From Ricordea florida (taxonomy: Eukaryota > Cnidaria > Anthozoa > Corallimorpharia > Ricordeidae), in NCBI GenBank assembly GCA_949710005.1, contig OX453276.1, positions 16,011,949-16,075,948 on the forward strand: a stretch of 64,000 bases of DNA, given 5' to 3'. The notes below the pieces were generated by a model, which was not told the DNA's origin, did no database searches, and worked only from the letters and a program-made list of their open reading frames with translations. Within the stretch, counting starts at the first letter, position 1, and every line of letters begins with the position of its first letter. Shown one piece after another: positions 19,565 to 29,383 of the stretch. A program made the position numbers and the translations under genes.

Positions 19565-19957
19565 CTATAATAATTTACTAACCATATAACCCAATGCCAA
19601 CATTCCACCACCTACATATGCCATTTCACCCATCTTTTGATTGTCACTGGGTGTATAATAATCTGAGAATTTTGGTTCGTGCATTTGACTATACAGTTTC
19701 AAAGCTTCATCGGTATTAGAAATATTTTTTGATGCTTGATATTTATCATCCTTTTGTTGTACTTTCCAATCAATGAGATTCTGTCTATTTTCCTGATATT
19801 CTGCATAATCTTTTTGATATTTTTCTAATGCCTTATCGTGTCTTATTTTCTCTGTATCTGTTTTATCACCTGAGAGATATTTTGCAAGATATGATCCACC
19901 AACAAAGGCGGTTGCATTCAAAATAGCTCCTCCAAACATCATTGCTATTGTTGCCAT
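19565..19957 (-). CDS. 130-residue protein with two terminal membrane segments, element 1
   Basis: The N-terminal hydrophobic segment (MATIAMMFGGAILNATAFVG) and the C-terminal one (AYVGGGMLALGYMVSKLL) flank a charged, Tyr/Gln-rich helical middle with KYQKDYAEYQENRQNLIDW. Length is identical to the element 2 homologue (52068-52460), with about three quarters of residues shared by eye. It is likely a small virion membrane protein; no named family is recognised. Confidence 0.75.
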   Translation of the reverse strand: MATIAMMFGGAILNATAFVGGSYLAKYLSGDKTDTEKIRHDKALEKYQKDYAEYQENRQNLIDWKVQQKDDKYQASKNISNTDEALKLYSQMHEPKFSDYYTPSDNQKMGEMAYVGGGMLALGYMVSKLL

Positions 19958-20015
19958 GTTTCTTCGCTTTGCTCAGGTCTATAAATACTTAATTTGGGTT
20001 CCTCCCTCTCTTCGC

Positions 20016-20234
20016 TCAGTTCGGTAAAATCTTTTGATCCTCTAAATATGTTTTTAGATACATACTACCAGATAGGACAGCCACCCATTTAGCATAATTT
20101 GTAATACTTGAGGATGGGTCGTTCATAAATGATTCTTTCATGGCCTTTTTAGCTACATAACCAACAGCAGCTGCTAGCCCAATAAGTACTGCTGAATCAG
20201 TAACAGTTTTCACAAGTTTGTTTTCAGTTGACAT
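20016..20234 (-). CDS. 72-residue small membrane protein, element 1
   Basis: A short protein with a hydrophobic segment at about residues 12-28 (SAVLIGLAAAVGYVAKKAM) and a second, weaker one at about 48-60 (AKWVAVLSGSMYL). Element 2 has the same gene with a stop eight codons before this end (51826-52020). Conservation between the two elements supports it as a real gene despite its size. A promoter motif lies at 20257-20266. Confidence 0.7.
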   Translation of the reverse strand: MSTENKLVKTVTDSAVLIGLAAAVGYVAKKAMKESFMNDPSSSITNYAKWVAVLSGSMYLKTYLEDQKILPN

Positions 20235-20256
20235 AATTTTTACTGTATCAGTAAGA

Positions 20257-20266
20257 AACCTTTAAA
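20257..20266 (-). promoter_or_regulatory. promoter motif (TTTAAAGGTT) of the 72-aa gene
   Basis: 23-32 bp upstream of the ATG at 20234. Confidence 0.55.
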
Positions 20267-20293
20267 CTACTTATTTCATCTTTAGATTCATCC

Positions 20294-20746
20294 TCATATC
20301 ATTGCTATTTTCAGAGTTGGTAGGGTAGTGGTATGAGAGGGTGGTGATTGGGGGTTTTTTGAGGGAATATTTGATGGTGGAACTTTGGGAACTTGTGATA
20401 AATCAGGTATTCTGTTTTTATAATATCTCATAAACATGTCAAATGCAGTAAACCCTATTCCAACAATGGATAAAACAGTAGTAAAAGATAGCTCTGGAAG
20501 CCATGCTTTAGGTTCACTCTCTTGGTTTGGATTTTCTTCCTGTTTAATCTCCGCTTGTTCCTTTTCTCGTTTCATTTCCCTAGCTAATGCTTCTTTTGCT
20601 TTTTTGTTATATTCTGCCAATTTCTTACCAGCTGCAACCTTTTTAGGATCTTTCTCTTTCTTTTTTGAATCTTTCTTTTCAGGTGTAGGATCCATTCCTC
20701 TGGGGCCCTTCGGGGCTGTAATTTGTTCAACAACTTCTTCAGACAT
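20294..20746 (-). CDS. 150-residue charged protein with one membrane segment and Pro-rich tail, element 1
   Basis: The Lys/Glu-rich N-terminal half (KKDSKKKEKDPKKVAAGKKL) is followed by a hydrophobic segment at about residues 88-106 (FTTVLSIVGIGFTAFDMFM) and a tail rich in Pro and Ser. The element 2 homologue is 128 residues (51398-51784) with the same layout and a tail of Pro/Gln/Thr. Single-pass topology with a basic face towards nucleic acid is a guess. Confidence 0.7.
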   Translation of the reverse strand: MSEEVVEQITAPKGPRGMDPTPEKKDSKKKEKDPKKVAAGKKLAEYNKKAKEALAREMKREKEQAEIKQEENPNQESEPKAWLPELSFTTVLSIVGIGFTAFDMFMRYYKNRIPDLSQVPKVPPSNIPSKNPQSPPSHTTTLPTLKIAMI

Positions 20747-20771
20747 TATTATTTTATTTCACAAATTAAAG

Positions 20772-20781
20772 AATCTTTAAA
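20772..20781 (-). promoter_or_regulatory. TTTAAAGATT promoter motif of the 150-aa gene
   Basis: Perfect consensus, 26-35 bp upstream of the ATG at 20746 and touching the 3' end of the upstream 176-aa gene. Confidence 0.65.
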
Positions 20782-21312
20782 TCAGTTGTGCTCAGTAGTA
20801 TGTTCAGTAGTATGCTCAGTTTTGTTAGAATCATCTGTAATTGTCCTTGTAACTTCTTGTATTTTGTTGATTTTAATGTGTTTAGCAACCTGGAATAGTC
20901 CGCTAGCAAGTGCTACCAATCTTCCACCTTTTAATGCTAAGAGACCTACAAAGTTTTTCAGTTCACGATTAACCAACTCATCATTCTTCAAATCTTTACA
21001 AAGTGCTTCAATATCATCTACAGGAACCATGTAAGAAATAGCATGAGAAACTAATTGAAGAGATGAATCAACCAATCCATCATTAATTTTCTTACCTAAT
21101 ACTGCCTGATATCTATTATAATATTTTTCAACATCTTTTTCTGTTAGTCTCTTTATATCACCTAGACTCATATTAACACCTAAATATTCCTTTGTGGTTC
21201 CAAGAACTGCGATAATAGCTAGTGATTCTTGTTTTATTTCAATATCATCATTATATTTTACCACATCTTTTACCTTTGGTTGTTCTTCTATATAATCTTC
21301 AACTTCTGTCAT
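20782..21312 (-). CDS. 176-residue conserved protein, element 1
   Basis: The N-terminal acidic segment is followed by a conserved core (LGTTKEYLGVNMSLGDIKRL; VEKYYNRYQAVLGK) and a moderately hydrophobic stretch (LALKGGRLVALASGLFQVAK, about 130-150). The C-terminus has a short TEHT repeat absent from the 160-residue element 2 homologue (50881-51363). No family is recognised. It sits directly downstream of the ATPase in both elements, so a DNA packaging or core role is possible. Confidence 0.7.
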   Translation of the reverse strand: MTEVEDYIEEQPKVKDVVKYNDDIEIKQESLAIIAVLGTTKEYLGVNMSLGDIKRLTEKDVEKYYNRYQAVLGKKINDGLVDSSLQLVSHAISYMVPVDDIEALCKDLKNDELVNRELKNFVGLLALKGGRLVALASGLFQVAKHIKINKIQEVTRTITDDSNKTEHTTEHTTEHN

Positions 21313-21343
21313 ATTTTAATTTTGTAATAAAACATAGATTCTT

Positions 21344-21970
21344 TTAAATCACCGCAGGAATCTCTAAATAACATTGGAATGGATAACGTAAACACAAACA
21401 GAGTCTAGAATATTTTTCAGTTTTCAGTAGTTCTACAAACTTTTTAATAGTTTCAGAGTCTAAATCACCCCCATAATCTTCGAAAAGCATCTTCATACCT
21501 TTCTGTGATGGATTATGGAATGTAACAACACAAGGAACATTTTCACGGAATGGTTTTGCTATAGATGTTAATTGTTGAGTTAGAACCCATAATGATAATC
21601 CATGGTGTCTTCCAGAAAATGCTAAATCTATAAACTTATTCGATCGTTTCTTCAGATCATTCGAAACAGCACAATCGTCTAAAATTATTAGTGTATTTGT
21701 ACCCGAGAACAAAGTTTGACAATCAGTTAACATTTCATTAATCTCATCAATGTTACTAGCATCTGGTGATAATACATAGAAACGTTTATCTCCATTAGCA
21801 AAATTATGATAGGTTTTATTTTTAGAAAAAGTTGGACATATTAGAACAATAAATTCAAACAATTTTCGAAATGGACCTCGGAGCTGATCTATTATATACT
21901 TTGTCTTTCCACAATTTGTTGGACCTGTTATAATGCAATGAAAAGGAATTTTATCTCGTAATTCTTCCAT
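21344..21970 (-). CDS. packaging ATPase (A32/FtsK-HerA-like), element 1
   Basis: A 208-residue P-loop ATPase. Walker A GPTNCGKTKYI lies at residues about 14-24, Walker B TLIILDDCAV at about 97-106, and a sensor-like Gln motif (WVLTQQLTSI) near 135. Length and layout fit the A32-like DNA-packaging ATPases of Polintons and related viruses, which pump the genome into the capsid. The gene is 13 bp downstream of the major capsid gene and lacks its own clear TTTAAA motif except TTAAAAGAAAAG just before the ATG, so it may be co-transcribed with the capsid gene. Confidence 0.9.
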   Translation of the reverse strand: MEELRDKIPFHCIITGPTNCGKTKYIIDQLRGPFRKLFEFIVLICPTFSKNKTYHNFANGDKRFYVLSPDASNIDEINEMLTDCQTLFSGTNTLIILDDCAVSNDLKKRSNKFIDLAFSGRHHGLSLWVLTQQLTSIAKPFRENVPCVVTFHNPSQKGMKMLFEDYGGDLDSETIKKFVELLKTEKYSRLCLCLRYPFQCYLEIPAVI

Positions 21971-21982
21971 CTTTTCTTTTAA

Positions 21983-23224
21983 CTAATACATGATTGATCT
22001 TAAGTTTGAATTCATAACCTCCATTAACGCATCAGCTACAACAAACATGTAACAGGTCATAATACCAGAACCACTAAGTTTTCTTTTAATTTCTATTTTT
22101 ACACCATCTTGTGCGTTGTTTAATGCCAGACCTCCTCCATGAATGCTATTATCTGGGTGTGTTCTCAAATCTATCCACAGAGCAAACTTTTTACTATAAA
22201 AATCCTTTTCCTTTACCGACCAACGGGAGGAATCACCGAAACGTTTCTTTACCGACTCCCATAGGTCTGAAGGTACCATTCCCTTAGAGTAGAAACGGTT
22301 TGGTACACCATTAACATCGATATTTATTGAGGTGATACCAGGATTGAAAAAATTCTCAGAATCTCGTGCCCCTCCGCCGTATGGTAATGTAAACAAAAAT
22401 AATATCCCTGTAATTGACCTTCTCGGTAGATTAATATGCTGATTTATAACACTGTCAGTAGGTCTGGATATGGTGAAAGTTTTGTGTAGAGTGACATTTT
22501 CATAAAAGAATCCTTTACCAACCTGATAAGCTGCCTGTGCCTCACGAGATAAGTATTCGCTTGATATGCAAGAATATTCCAACTCGAGGTTTGTTATTTT
22601 GTAAGTTGGAGTCTTGGTCGTGTCAGAATAAACAACAATATCGTGAACTGAAGCTAGTGTAATCTCAAATATTAGTTGATGATCTAATGCCTTTGGATAT
22701 AAAACCCCATGATCGTTGAGAATAGGATGATTTAGTGGGATATGGTACTTGGTGTTATGTACTACTGCAAGGGCTACTTCTTTTGCATCTATGTCTACCT
22801 TATCACCTGCATTTGTCCTTAGTTTCCTCATGTTTACGGAAGAAATACCTTGCCTTAATCTATCCTCTCGTTCTTTATCTGTTAAGAATAAGTCATGGTA
22901 TGTTTGAAATAGATCGTATCTTTGAGTATCCTGTAGTGTTTCACCACCAAAAAGAACCCTGAGTCTAGATACAAGATTACTACCTACATTATTCACGAGG
23001 GTGTTATCTTCATGGCCATCAACAGTCAGGTTAAATACTAGAGATACACTTCCTGGTACAATCACTAAATTCTCGGTAAGTTTTGGAATATTTATATATA
23101 ATGTTTCTCCAGGATTGGCTGATGAAGGATTTAGTGTAATTCTATTCAATATTGATTCCGCTTTCAAACCGAGTGGATCTCTTGGAATCCTGTTTGGGTT
23201 AATTTTTTCAGATACGGTTGTCAT
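21983..23224 (-). CDS. major capsid protein, predicted double jelly roll, element 1
   Basis: A 413-residue, beta-rich protein with no membrane segment. Conserved blocks include ESILNRITLNPSSANPGETL, LVSRLRVLFGGETLQDTQRY and a C-terminal ALWIDLRTHPDNSIHGGG stretch. Size, position next to the packaging ATPase and overall character fit the hexon-like double-jelly-roll capsid proteins of Polintons/adintoviruses, where it forms the icosahedral shell. About 75-80% of residues look shared with the element 2 homologue (48976-50214). The identification is by context and recollection of similar invertebrate proteins; a structure prediction was not possible. It is divergent from the integrase gene, 33 bp away. 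Confidence 0.75.
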   Translation of the reverse strand: MTTVSEKINPNRIPRDPLGLKAESILNRITLNPSSANPGETLYINIPKLTENLVIVPGSVSLVFNLTVDGHEDNTLVNNVGSNLVSRLRVLFGGETLQDTQRYDLFQTYHDLFLTDKEREDRLRQGISSVNMRKLRTNAGDKVDIDAKEVALAVVHNTKYHIPLNHPILNDHGVLYPKALDHQLIFEITLASVHDIVVYSDTTKTPTYKITNLELEYSCISSEYLSREAQAAYQVGKGFFYENVTLHKTFTISRPTDSVINQHINLPRRSITGILFLFTLPYGGGARDSENFFNPGITSINIDVNGVPNRFYSKGMVPSDLWESVKKRFGDSSRWSVKEKDFYSKKFALWIDLRTHPDNSIHGGGLALNNAQDGVKIEIKRKLSGSGIMTCYMFVVADALMEVMNSNLRSIMY

Positions 23225-23257
23225 ATTTATTTTAAGGAAGGGTGAAGTAATCTTTAA
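23225..23257. promoter_or_regulatory. divergent promoter between capsid and integrase genes, element 1
   Basis: Only 33 bp separate the two ATGs. On the minus strand TTTAAAGATT (23249-23258) precedes the capsid gene and overlaps the first base of the integrase ATG. The TTAAAATAAAT tract next to the capsid ATG is also shared with element 2. Confidence 0.65.
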
Positions 23258-24295
23258 ATGAGTTCATACTTATTGAAAAAATCAGCGGATCGGACGAAGC
23301 TCTTCGAGAGGATATATTATTCAACTGAGGGATATTGGAAAGGATATTCTGCAATTCCTAAATTAGCTGAAAAGGCGAAAGTAAGTGAAAATGCGGCTAA
23401 AAAATGGTTAGAGAAACAGGCAATATGGCAAATCTATCTTCCAGCTCCCAAATATATACCTAGACCACACTGGACTGTGGATAAACCTAATCAGATTCAC
23501 CAAGCAGATTTATTATTTTTACCGCATGATAGAGTTGGAAGAAAAACATATAAATACGCATTAGTTGTGGTTGATGTGGCCTCAAGATATAAAGATGCAG
23601 AACCATTAACCTCAAAAGAAAGTCATGAGATATCCAAAGCTTTTGAAAAAATATATTCCAGAAAAATAGACCGCGAAGCGAAAATGAAATATCCTAAAAC
23701 ATTAATGGTTGATCCAGGAAAAGAATTTATGGGTGAGGTTACAAAACTTATGAATTACCATAATGTAAAAATCCAAAGAAGTGAAGCTGGAAACCATAGA
23801 GCTCAAGCGTTTGTAGAAAGAGCAAACAGAATATTAGGTGAAAGATTATTTAGTCATCAATATGCACAAGAAATGATTAGTGATGAAAGATCAAGGGTAT
23901 GGGTGAAACGATTACCAGATATTTTAAAAACTTTGAATAATACACCAACGAGACTAACTGGTAAAGAACCTGATAAAGCTATAAAAATGAAAGAGGTTGA
24001 CATTGAATCTAAAAAGTATAAGCGGGTTGTTGGACTTGATGAGGTTAGGTTGCCACTTGAGGCTATGGTTAGATACTTACTTGCTCCCGGTGAACTTGAA
24101 GGTGGAGAACGAAGAAGAGCTACAGATCCTATTTGGAGTATTAAGATTTATAATATTTCTAGGAGTGTGGTTTCATCCAATCAACCAATTTTATATTATT
24201 TAGTAGATGGACCAAGGCGTGGTTTTGTAAGAGAAGAACTACAGATTGTACCTTATGATACTGAACTACCACCCGATTCTGTTTTGGAAAGATAA
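23258..24295 (+). CDS. retroviral-type (rve) integrase, element 1
   Basis: 345 residues. The N-terminal helix-turn-helix-like part (YWKGYSAIPKLAEKAKVSE) is followed by the rve core: D in HQADLLFLPHD, D in LMVDPGKEFMG, and E in AFVERANR, giving the D,D-35-E pattern. The C-terminal part (about 250-345) includes WSIKIYNISRSVV and could be an SH3/chromo-like DNA-binding fold. Such integrases insert Polinton genomes and create short target duplications, consistent with the 5-bp GCAAA repeat here. Relative to element 2 there are about 10 extra N-terminal residues and a short insertion (KIDREAKM). The 3' end overlaps the end of the polymerase gene by 43 bp. Confidence 0.92.
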   Translation: MSSYLLKKSADRTKLFERIYYSTEGYWKGYSAIPKLAEKAKVSENAAKKWLEKQAIWQIYLPAPKYIPRPHWTVDKPNQIHQADLLFLPHDRVGRKTYKYALVVVDVASRYKDAEPLTSKESHEISKAFEKIYSRKIDREAKMKYPKTLMVDPGKEFMGEVTKLMNYHNVKIQRSEAGNHRAQAFVERANRILGERLFSHQYAQEMISDERSRVWVKRLPDILKTLNNTPTRLTGKEPDKAIKMKEVDIESKKYKRVVGLDEVRLPLEAMVRYLLAPGELEGGERRRATDPIWSIKIYNISRSVVSSNQPILYYLVDGPRRGFVREELQIVPYDTELPPDSVLER

Positions 24296-27200
24296 TGACC
24301 AATAGCTAAAGTATGTATTCCATCTTCACAAATTATTCTCTTATCATCATCAGCAGATAGTGCAACTTTATTAATGGTTTCAGTATAAACATCATGTAAG
24401 TGACTTCTAATTACATTCATCTTTCTCATCTGTGGTTTTCCGGTGAATAGACAATCCTTGTAATTATTGTGACTTATTGTCTTTTTTACAACTGATGCTT
24501 TTATCCCCTTATCCTTTTTTATCTCTTCACCACCATCCATCAATATAGAGTATAGCTTTGGTCTTAGACCAACAAATTCAATTATCTGCTTACCCCCACA
24601 TTCATCTTTAAACTTACCGATTAATTTTTTGTTTACACCAGTCTCAATACCAGATGGGTGGTTTTTAGGATAATTACTGGTGTCAAACATTTCTCTAACA
24701 TCTAGACGGATATCCTTATAGAAATCCTCTGTCTCTATCTCATATACAAGGCTGTCTGTATCTGTGAACAACAATTTAGCCTTTTCCCCATATTTAGGTT
24801 TGATATAATTATAGTGAAAATCATACATTACTGTTTTGGCTAAATCTAGAATGCACATTCCTAAGTAAACAGGTTTATTGAATTTATCTTTTTTTTCTTC
24901 ATATGAATAGCTGCTAAATTTTTAGAAAAGATAGTACGATGTTGATAATTAGGTTGTTTTATTAATTTTTTAGCATCTTTTTGATTTGTAACTAATCTAA
25001 TATCTACTCTATTTCTAATGTTTTCCATTGTTTTACCGAAGACAGAGTTATTCATTAACTTGAAGAAATCTTTTTCAAAGTCGTTATTTGCTTTTGATCT
25101 TAGATTAGTATTCAAGTCAATGTATGGTTTCAACCAAGCTGACTCTTTGAATGTAATCCCCCTATGAATCTTTGTGATTTTTAATCCAAGACTTTCATAA
25201 AGTTTCAAGGTCTCTCGATGAACTACATACCTTTCCTTGTTTTTGAGGTTTGTAATCAGTTTCTCAACCCCATTAACCTTAATTCTCTCTGGAGCTAGAG
25301 GAAGATCATTATGTGAATCATGAAGATATTCAGGATATTCTAAATCAACCTCTAATATACATGGGATATTCCTCCAGTTTTTAATCTCTTCTTGATCAGC
25401 AATCCATTTAAAACCGTGTGTAGGTAGTGGTTTACTCATTGCTTCGCCATATAAGTTATTTCTGTCAAGATATACAATATACTTTGTTGGTTGGTTTGGA
25501 TTATATTCTTTCATGTATGGATTATTAGCTTTTGCATATCTAGTAGAAATCTGGGATACACCTCCTCTAATCCCTCTCTCAAACATAAGTAGCATGTTGA
25601 TATCAGTTTACAATTCCAAATTCACTTTTGTTATCTTTAATGCTGCATCCCAAGCTAGTCCAGGTGCTGTATAATAGTGAGCAGTATCTAAAACATAATT
25701 CTTTTGACAAACATCTCTAAAATTCTCGAATACATCCATTAAAAATAGTACGTCTGACAAAAGATATAGATCATGATAATCCCTCATTGTTTTCATATTA
25801 AAAGTTTTCCATACCTTTTTTGCATGTTGATAGTCATCTTCTGTTATATGTTCGTCGTTTAGTAATGAATAGAATGCATCCTTTGGAGGAAGTTTAGTTT
25901 CATTTAGTTTATCAAAGTCATCAAACCAATCGTATGGAAATACACCCTTTCTCAACATTAAATACATCTTATCTCCAAATTTCTTTTTCGTTTGAGTTAA
26001 TTTCTCATCTTTTGGGGAAAGACACTTACTTTTTGCTAATAAACAATTCTTACATTTTTCACAATTACCAATACCTTTATACTGAACAATCTTTTCATCT
26101 TCTATGTATCTCTTCATACAATCCCATGGTTTGCAAGCCTCACACTTTCCACATTTTGTAAGATTATCAACTAAACTACTAATGCTGGTTGACATAAATT
26201 TGAATGAATCTATGAATCTAAGATTCCACTTCACTTCTTCTTCCTTACCTTCTTTATTTATAAATTTATCAAGTACAATCTGTTTTTTAAAAGAAATATA
26301 TTTTTCCTCATTATTAGGTATACAATCTACTTTACCTTTTGTTAAACCAATATTCTTAATAAAAAGATGAGAGTCATATCCTGATAGGTTGTGAAAGATA
26401 ATTGGTATGAAAAATTTTCTAATTTTATAATTTAAGTTACATTTACTATGAGCTGCTCCTCTATACTTTCCTGTATAATGACAGTGGTCTTTTACCTTAT
26501 CTTTTTCCAATAATTCACCCTCACATATATGACAATGAGTAGCATTTTTATGGTTGAATTTTTCCCTTTGTGTCATCCAATTCAATTTCTTGTTAGGTTT
26601 TATATTTTTGTAAATTTCTCTAACATCCTTCTCTAATTCAGTAATAAATATCAATCCTACATCTTCATCTGGTGATTTGGCGGTGTAATGTCTAATAACG
26701 GTTTCATAATTTTCATCAAAAAACTTTATTATATAGCAGTATCCAGATGGTTTGTGCTTGTGATATTGTTTAGTAAAGCTTTTAATTTCATCTGGAGAAC
26801 ATGTGTTTATTTTAAATGTAAAGCTCTCAAAGTCAGCATATACAACAAAGGGTACCCGAATTTTTTTATAATAATTAATTAATTTAATATATTCAGGATT
26901 TCCATATTCATCCAACGGCATTTCACTCCTAACAGGTTCGTTTTCCATGCAATATAGTTTATGATTTTCTAATGTTTCCTTTTTATGAGTGTGATAAAGA
27001 CATCTATAACATACGTAAATCTTAGCTTTATGTTTAGTAACTTGTGAAACTACCAACCCGCTAAAATTAGTTATCAAACAGTAGTGGTTTGTTTCTTCGT
27101 TTGATATTAGAAGTAAGTTTATTAAATAACCACTTTGTTTATCACTTATTCTTAGGGGGTATACTTCACATTTATCATCATTATATCCATAGACATTAAT

Positions 27201-28385
27201 CGCGTAGTAGGGGTTTTGCTTTTCAAACTTATCAATATCTTTCCATTCAGCAGGAAAATTTATTCCATCCCAGTTCAACTTTTCTTCATTCTCTAACAAT
27301 TCTTTATTTACCCTTTCCCGGTGAACATCTCTGGGATAAGCACCTTCTGTTACTGCATGTTTAAAACACTTTTTATCTTTTTCATTTTTAGGGTTAACAA
27401 TTGACTTTTTGTTTGCTAAAAATTTTGGTAATGGAATATAAGAACTTCCTAAAAGTGGTTCAAATGGGTCAATTTTTATATCAAAGTATTCCACATGATC
27501 GAATATCCAACCTGAACCATTTTCCGTAAACCTCTTAAACACCTCAAGTTGGTTGTTAGTCATCACATCGAATAAGTTAGATAAATCAGTTGACTCTGTT
27601 ATCGTTTCTGGTTGTTTAGTATGAAATGGTGGTGTTGCTTCATCAAAATTTAGTGTATTAGGATTCTCTTTTATAAATTTGCAGACAATAAATTTCACCT
27701 TTAACGGTTTCTTTTGCTGATTAATTAGATCTATAACTTTTGGTTTGATTTTTTTCATAAATTCTTTTTCATCATACCTTTTATTACCATATATCCTGTA
27801 TGTTTTCAGATAATTATCAAACGATGTTTCTTGTTCTATTGGGGTGAAATCTTCTTCTTTTTCATATTCAGTTATGGGTTTTTTGAAAATTCGTTTAAAT
27901 CTTTCCTTAAGACTTTCTTTTGGAGTAAAGCGTTTTCTTATTTGACTAACCTTTTCGTTTGAATTTTCTTTTTGATTTAAACGTTTAAATATTTTGTTAA
28001 ACTTTTCCTTCATACTTTCTATTCGTTTGTCTACAATCTTTTTAGGAGGTTCTGGTACATAAGATAGTATCCAATCTGCGAACTTGTTAATATCTTTCAT
28101 TATTGGTTCTACAACTTTACTTTCCAAATTTTTAATTGGTATTGTTTGGGGTTTTGGTTTTGGTTTTGGTTTTGGAGGTTTTATAACGCGAGCATTAATC
28201 TTAGGTATTGGTTCGTCAAGAATGATTCTTTGTTTATGAATATTTCGCATCTCTTCCATAACTTCTGGAATATTACTCAACACTTCAATGAGCCCAGGTT
28301 TACGTAAATTATAATATTTTTCAACACCTTGGTCTTTAGCAATTTTCTTTAATTCATCAACTTTTTTCTTTCGTAACTCTTCCAT
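24253..28385 (-). pseudogene. protein-primed B-family DNA polymerase, element 1 (broken)
   Basis: The reading starts at the ATG at 28385 inside the right TIR. An in-frame TAA at 25608-25610 follows 925 codons; the same frame resumes and ends at 24861, and a shift at an eight-base A/T run (about 24891-24898) moves the rest (to 24253) to another frame. Domains: SAP-like head (1-52), a KPKP linker, a Cys/His finger (CYRCLYHTHKKETLENH), exonuclease motif I (VVYADFESF), an HNH-like knuckle (HCHICEGEL..KDHCHYTGKY), motif II (FHNLSGYDSHLF), motif III, then polymerase motifs A (DRNNLYGEAMSKPLP), B (NNSVFGKTMEN) and C (FTDTDSLVYE). All catalytic motifs survive, so inactivation looks recent, or the two lesions are sequence errors. 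The intact homologue is at 43927-48003. Confidence 0.9.
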
Positions 28386-28587
28386 TCTTTACTTTCATTA
28401 TTTTTGTTTTTAAATCGTAATTGAATTCAATTTTTTTTATTTCACTATTTTTTGTAATATTTTTTGTAATATTTTTGTGTAATCTTTAGTAATATTTTTG
28501 TGTAATCTTTAGTAATATTTTTGTGTAATATTTTTTTTATTTCACTTTTTTTCAAATTTGTCCTAGAACCCTCATTTTCTCACTACT
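28229..28587 (-). repeat. right terminal inverted repeat of element 1
   Basis: Mirror of 14333-14691, 359 bp; carries the polymerase start codon (28385) and its first 52 codons. It is followed by the GCAAA duplication. Confidence 0.95.
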
Positions 28588-28592
28588 GCAAA
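28588..28592. repeat. target site duplication, right of element 1
   Basis: GCAAA, matching 14328-14332. Confidence 0.75.
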
Positions 28593-28937
28593 ACAAATAC
28601 TGTATTACTATTTCATCAAATAATACTGTCCCTTGAATAATATCTCCATCGAATAATTACCCCCTTTGAATATTTATTTGGAATTACACCTCCCCTCCCC
28701 TTCCTCCTTCTTGATCTACATAGAGGTAAAACCAGAGAATTGTACTCAGGAAACAACTGACTGAAAGAAAAATTGATCGAAATCTCCCAAAAAAGGTGAA
28801 GGGCATAATTTCCAGTGAGCAATATTTAATATGAACCCTTCCATGTAATAATGGCCTCATTTTGCAGTGATAAAAATAACAATCCCAGGCTATTATTTGA
28901 GGAAATACATGAAATGAAGGTTCATCAAACACAATAC
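28593..28937. other. remaining intron of the MULE-like transposase
   Basis: No coding or repeat was recognised. It lies between element 1 and the donor GTATTG of the exon at 28938-29050. Confidence 0.5.
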
Positions 28938-29050
28938 CTTAGTGCCTGTTCCTCTGTCCTGTTGATTTTATGTTGAACCCTCTTCCTTTTACCAGCGTCG
29001 GTCTTTTTTCTGTCCAGCCTTTTCTTTGCCTCTTCCGTGTCAGCAACACA
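28938..29050 (-). CDS. penultimate exon of the MULE-like transposase
   Basis: A short exon with acceptor TATTTTTCAG and donor AAG/GTATTG. It encodes a very basic helix (EEAKKRLDRKKTDAGKRKR), which in the full protein would separate the catalytic part from the acidic zinc-knuckle tail. Confidence 0.6.
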
Positions 29051-29383
29051 CTGAAAAATAAACATAAATATTTGTAAAAGATCAATGATTTATAACCAAT
29101 GAGAGCATAAATTGGAATCTGCCTTATTCACATAATGGGACTGTCCAAACTGAATGCAGTGAGACATTTCAAAAATGATGTTTATGTCTGGTCTCTTTTG
29201 TCTAGTTAAAAAAAAAAAAACTTAAAAAATTTCCACTCCAACCCACTATCTATTGCCCTCTTTTGCCGGCCAAAGAGAGGGAGGGTAAAATGAAAGGTTT
29301 GGTATGACAGGATACATGACTATTGATACAAACAGGAATTGCACTTATCAGATATAAAATAATACTAACATCAACATTATTAC

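Larger units (their letters stand above)
14333..28587 (-). mobile_element. Element 1: Maverick/Polinton-like integrated virus genome
   Basis: A 14,255-bp element with 359-bp inverted ends (14333-14691 and 28229-28587), termini AGTAGTGAG...CTCACTACT, and flanking GCAAA on both sides. It encodes, along the minus strand from about 23.2 kb, major capsid protein, ATPase and eight further genes; the integrase and the cysteine-rich protein are on the plus strand, and the polymerase is on the minus strand. The gene content is that of Polintons/adintoviruses apart from the missing protease. The polymerase is broken by one stop and one frameshift, the rest is open. Compared with element 2, proteins are similar but TIR sequences, target sites and one gene position differ, so the two are separate integrations of related lineages and not a local duplication. 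Confidence 0.9.
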
